A stretch of 35,778 bases of DNA from the NCBI GenBank assembly GCA_046727175.1, contig JBKPCD010000214.1, positions 1-35,778 on the forward strand, in the 5' to 3' direction. This document shows, piece by piece, positions 33,942 through 35,778 of this stretch (its first letter is position 1; each line of letters starts with the position of its first letter). A program made the translations under genes and the position numbers. The notes beneath the pieces are model-generated. The model searched no databases and was not told where the DNA came from. It saw only the letters and a list, made by a program, of their open reading frames with translations. Source of the stretch: JBKPCD01 sp046727175. Lineage in GTDB: Bacteria > Acidobacteriota > Vicinamibacteria > Vicinamibacterales > 2-12-FULL-66-21.

Positions 33942-34835
33942 TCACGGCGCTTCATCAACTCTCCCTGCATTCGTATCCACCGGATCGAACCGTACGACGA
34001 GCAGGGTGATGTTGTCGCTGGCCGCGCCGTCAGTAGCCTGCGCAAGCAGCTTCTTCGCTGCCGCCTCGGGTGCAGGCTCCGCGTCGAGCGTGGCCGCAAT
34101 CATTTCGTTCGTAGCCATCTCCGTCAATCCATCTGAACACAGAAGTAAGCGATCGCCAGCCTGCACTTCGAGTGCACGGGCTTCGGCTTTGACCCCAAGC
34201 TCATGGCCGCCGACGACGTTCGTGATGACGTGGCGAAGTTGGTGCCCCGCGACCTGATCGGGTGGAAGGGTTCCGCTGCGTACCATGTCGGCCATCAGCG
34301 TATGGTCCTCCGTAAGCTGGTGCAACTCGCCGTCTCGATACAGGTACACACGGCTATCGCCCACGTGCACGACACAGAGCTGCGCACCGAGGTGGAATGC
34401 CATCGTCACCGTTGTCCCCATGCCGCTCAATTCGGGGTGTTCCGCCGCTTCCTGGAGAATGCGGGCATCGGCTTGGCTCACTGCAGACTGCAACTGCGCC
34501 AGAACGTTCTTCGCCTCGGCGCCATCCGAACCAAAGAACCACTTGAACGTATTGAGCGTGAACTGCTCGATCGCGGCGACGGCGAGGGCGCTCGCCCGTT
34601 CGCCTGCCCTGTGCCCACCCATGCCGTCGGCTACGAGAAACAGATGTGCCCGCTCCTCGGCAATCTGGAGCTTCGGTTCCGGCAGGCTCGTCTGTAAGAC
34701 GCGCATCGTTTTGGTGAGCTCGGCGATGAGGAACTGATCCTCGTTGGTTGGGCGCACCTTTCCTTTGTCGGTGACTCCAAAAGCCTTCACCATCAGCGGT
34801 CGTGGCGGTATCGGCGTAACGGACTGGTCAGCCAT
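33942..34835 (-). CDS. PP2C-family serine/threonine protein phosphatase
   Basis: A 297-aa cytosolic phosphatase (no signal or membrane helix). The motif set is complete: VRPTNEDQF (motif 1), FLVADGMGGHRAGERAS (motif 2 with the metal-binding DGMGG), GMGTTVT, VGDSRVYLYRDGELHQL (GDSR), TEDHTLM, LLCSDGLTE (DG of the late metal motif) and SDNITLLVV. Such enzymes dephosphorylate proteins phosphorylated by Hanks-type kinases; no kinase is in the window. The start is ATG 34835, preceded by GGAGA at about 7 bases; a longer frame to 34934 lacks such a signal. It is transcribed divergently from the DUF892 gene, 346 bp away. Confidence 0.9.
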   Translation of the reverse strand: MADQSVTPIPPRPLMVKAFGVTDKGKVRPTNEDQFLIAELTKTMRVLQTSLPEPKLQIAEERAHLFLVADGMGGHRAGERASALAVAAIEQFTLNTFKWFFGSDGAEAKNVLAQLQSAVSQADARILQEAAEHPELSGMGTTVTMAFHLGAQLCVVHVGDSRVYLYRDGELHQLTEDHTLMADMVRSGTLPPDQVAGHQLRHVITNVVGGHELGVKAEARALEVQAGDRLLLCSDGLTEMATNEMIAATLDAEPAPEAAAKKLLAQATDGAASDNITLLVVRFDPVDTNAGRVDEAP

Positions 34836-35181
34836 CGGCGTCTCCAATCGTTCACGCGGCATGGTAACCGCAACTGACCGTGAAGTCATTTGAGGAGGAT
34901 TTCCCCTGCCGCCCGCGGGCGCGACCCTCGACAACGAGACGTAGACCCGCCCGTTCCGGCCGGCGACAAGTCGAGAGGAAGTGGACGTACGCGAAGCGCC
35001 GACCTGGACGGCCCAGTGTGCTCACGGAGATCGACGCCTGGTCGTGCGGATGGTCACCGAGAATCCGAGCTGTCGAGACCGTTCAAATCGTCGAGGCCGC
35101 GAACCGCGTAGGAGCGCTGGCATGCGCGGTGCGTAAGTAAACCAATGCAGCTCACGCCATCGTGCAGGAAAGGAGGCGACT
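34836..35181. other. 346-bp divergent intergenic region
   Basis: Separates the PP2C gene from the DUF892 gene. Plus frames 34880-35140 are arginine-rich and unsupported. The only clear signal is AGGAGG (35171-35176) in front of the DUF892 gene. Confidence 0.4.
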
Positions 35182-35778
35182 ATGCCTGCCGGAACTTTGC
35201 GTAGCCTGTTTGAACACGAGTTGCATGATTTGCGCACGACCGAACAACAGATCCTCAAGGCGCTGCCGGAACTGATCACGTCCGCGAACTCACCCGATCT
35301 GAAAGGCGCATTGCAGCGGCACTTCGAGCAGACTCGGATACACCTCGAGCGGCTCGACCTGATCTACAAACAGTCTGGCATTACGGCCGCGTCCAACGGC
35401 AGGAGTGGTGTGGAGGGAATCATCCAAGCCGGTTCGCTGATGGTTTCCCAGCAAACCGACCCCAATGTTCGCGACGCTGCGATCATCGACGCGGCGCAGC
35501 ACGTCGAGCACTACGAAATCGCCGGTTATGGCTGCGCCAGGACATTCGCGCGACAGCTCAACGACGACCATGCCGCAGGTTTGTTGCAGCAGACCCTCGA
35601 TGAGGAGGGGGCTGCCAACAAGAAGCTGACGCAGATTGCCGAATCGGGCATCAACCAGGCGGCGAGCGCCGGCGCGGATCTCGGCCGCGAGAAACGACCG
35701 AGGCTGCGTTACGTTGAGGTCCGCGACCTGGCGGCGGCGGACCGATATCAGGACGCGAAAGTTCGGAATCGCGCCGGC
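35182..35778 (+). CDS. DUF892 (YciE/YciF-like) ferritin-like protein, 3' end beyond the window
   Basis: Frame open for 199 codons from ATG 35182 to the window end, with AGGAGG five bases upstream. Residues 1-165 match DUF892: RSLFEHELHDLRTTEQQILK, LQRHFEQTRIHLERLDLI, AAIIDAAQHVEHYEIAGYG and EEGAANKKLTQIAE. Members are four-helix bundles of the ferritin/rubrerythrin superfamily; the conserved Glu/His (EHEL, QHVEHYE, DEEGA) are candidate di-metal ligands, though catalytic function is unproved and the family is stress-associated. After about residue 170 there is an extra segment (RPRLRYVEVRDLAAADRY) beyond the usual end, so a longer C-terminal region than normal continues past the window. It is not listed by length-complete ORF methods because it lacks a stop. 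Confidence 0.85.
   Translation, partial: MPAGTLRSLFEHELHDLRTTEQQILKALPELITSANSPDLKGALQRHFEQTRIHLERLDLIYKQSGITAASNGRSGVEGIIQAGSLMVSQQTDPNVRDAAIIDAAQHVEHYEIAGYGCARTFARQLNDDHAAGLLQQTLDEEGAANKKLTQIAESGINQAASAGADLGREKRPRLRYVEVRDLAAADRYQDAKVRNRAG

Noticed and set aside
1..35778. tRNA, rRNA or CRISPR
   Set aside because: No tRNA T-arm with matching acceptor, no rRNA-like block and no regular repeat-spacer pattern was found by eye; a program would be more sensitive.

Overview
The window is high-GC DNA from a Gram-negative bacterium. The best guess is a soil Acidobacteriota of the Vicinamibacteria type. Two Oar-like TonB-dependent receptors carry an N-terminal carboxypeptidase-regulatory-like domain and have no SusD partner. 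They sit with several sulfatases, a PhoD phosphatase, a multihaem cytochrome with TPR repeats and scattered small stress-type genes (CHAD, DUF3309, DUF892). The taxonomic call is an inference from gene content and style, not from a marker gene.

Left part (1-10.5 kb): small genes mixed with decaying DNA. A CHAD-domain protein ends at 241 and is followed at once by an inorganic pyrophosphatase. Then come a frameshifted unknown gene, two membrane proteins on the minus strand, a broken IS transposase (one frameshift and one nonsense codon), a 50-aa DUF3309 membrane protein, a small-protein pseudogene with at least four frameshifts, a 65-aa acidic protein followed by a perfect 11-bp hairpin, a SAM methyltransferase, an istB remnant (IS21 family), and an AAC(2')-like acetyltransferase gene. 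The last is interrupted by an IS whose terminal inverted repeats and near-perfect 6-bp target duplication can be read directly.

Central part (10.5-29.5 kb): compact and intact. A plus-strand operon (PhoD-like phosphatase, sulfatase, iduronate-2-sulfatase-like sulfatase; 4-bp gap, then ATGA overlap) converges on a minus-strand operon of five genes (TonB receptor, TonB receptor, sulfatase, arylsulfatase, octahaem cytochrome with HEAT/TPR repeats; gaps of 40, 12, about 2 and 12 bp). A fifth sulfatase, closely resembling sulfamidase (SGSH), is divergently transcribed from the first TonB receptor across a 44-bp gap with overlapping -10 elements on the two strands. The likely collective role is uptake and desulfation of a sulfated glycan, possibly glycosaminoglycan-like. 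The enzyme that matures the sulfatases and any backbone-cleaving lyase are not in the window, so the substrate is inferred only from sulfatase subfamily resemblance.

Right part (29.5-35.8 kb): a short decayed TonB-receptor fragment abuts a GHL10-type family-10-like glycosyl hydrolase. It is followed by a 690-bp gene-free stretch, a transposase-like ORF with a helix-turn-helix N-terminus but no recognisable DDE core, a PP2C-type phosphatase, and a DUF892 ferritin-like protein running off the window end.

No tRNA, rRNA or CRISPR array was found by eye.
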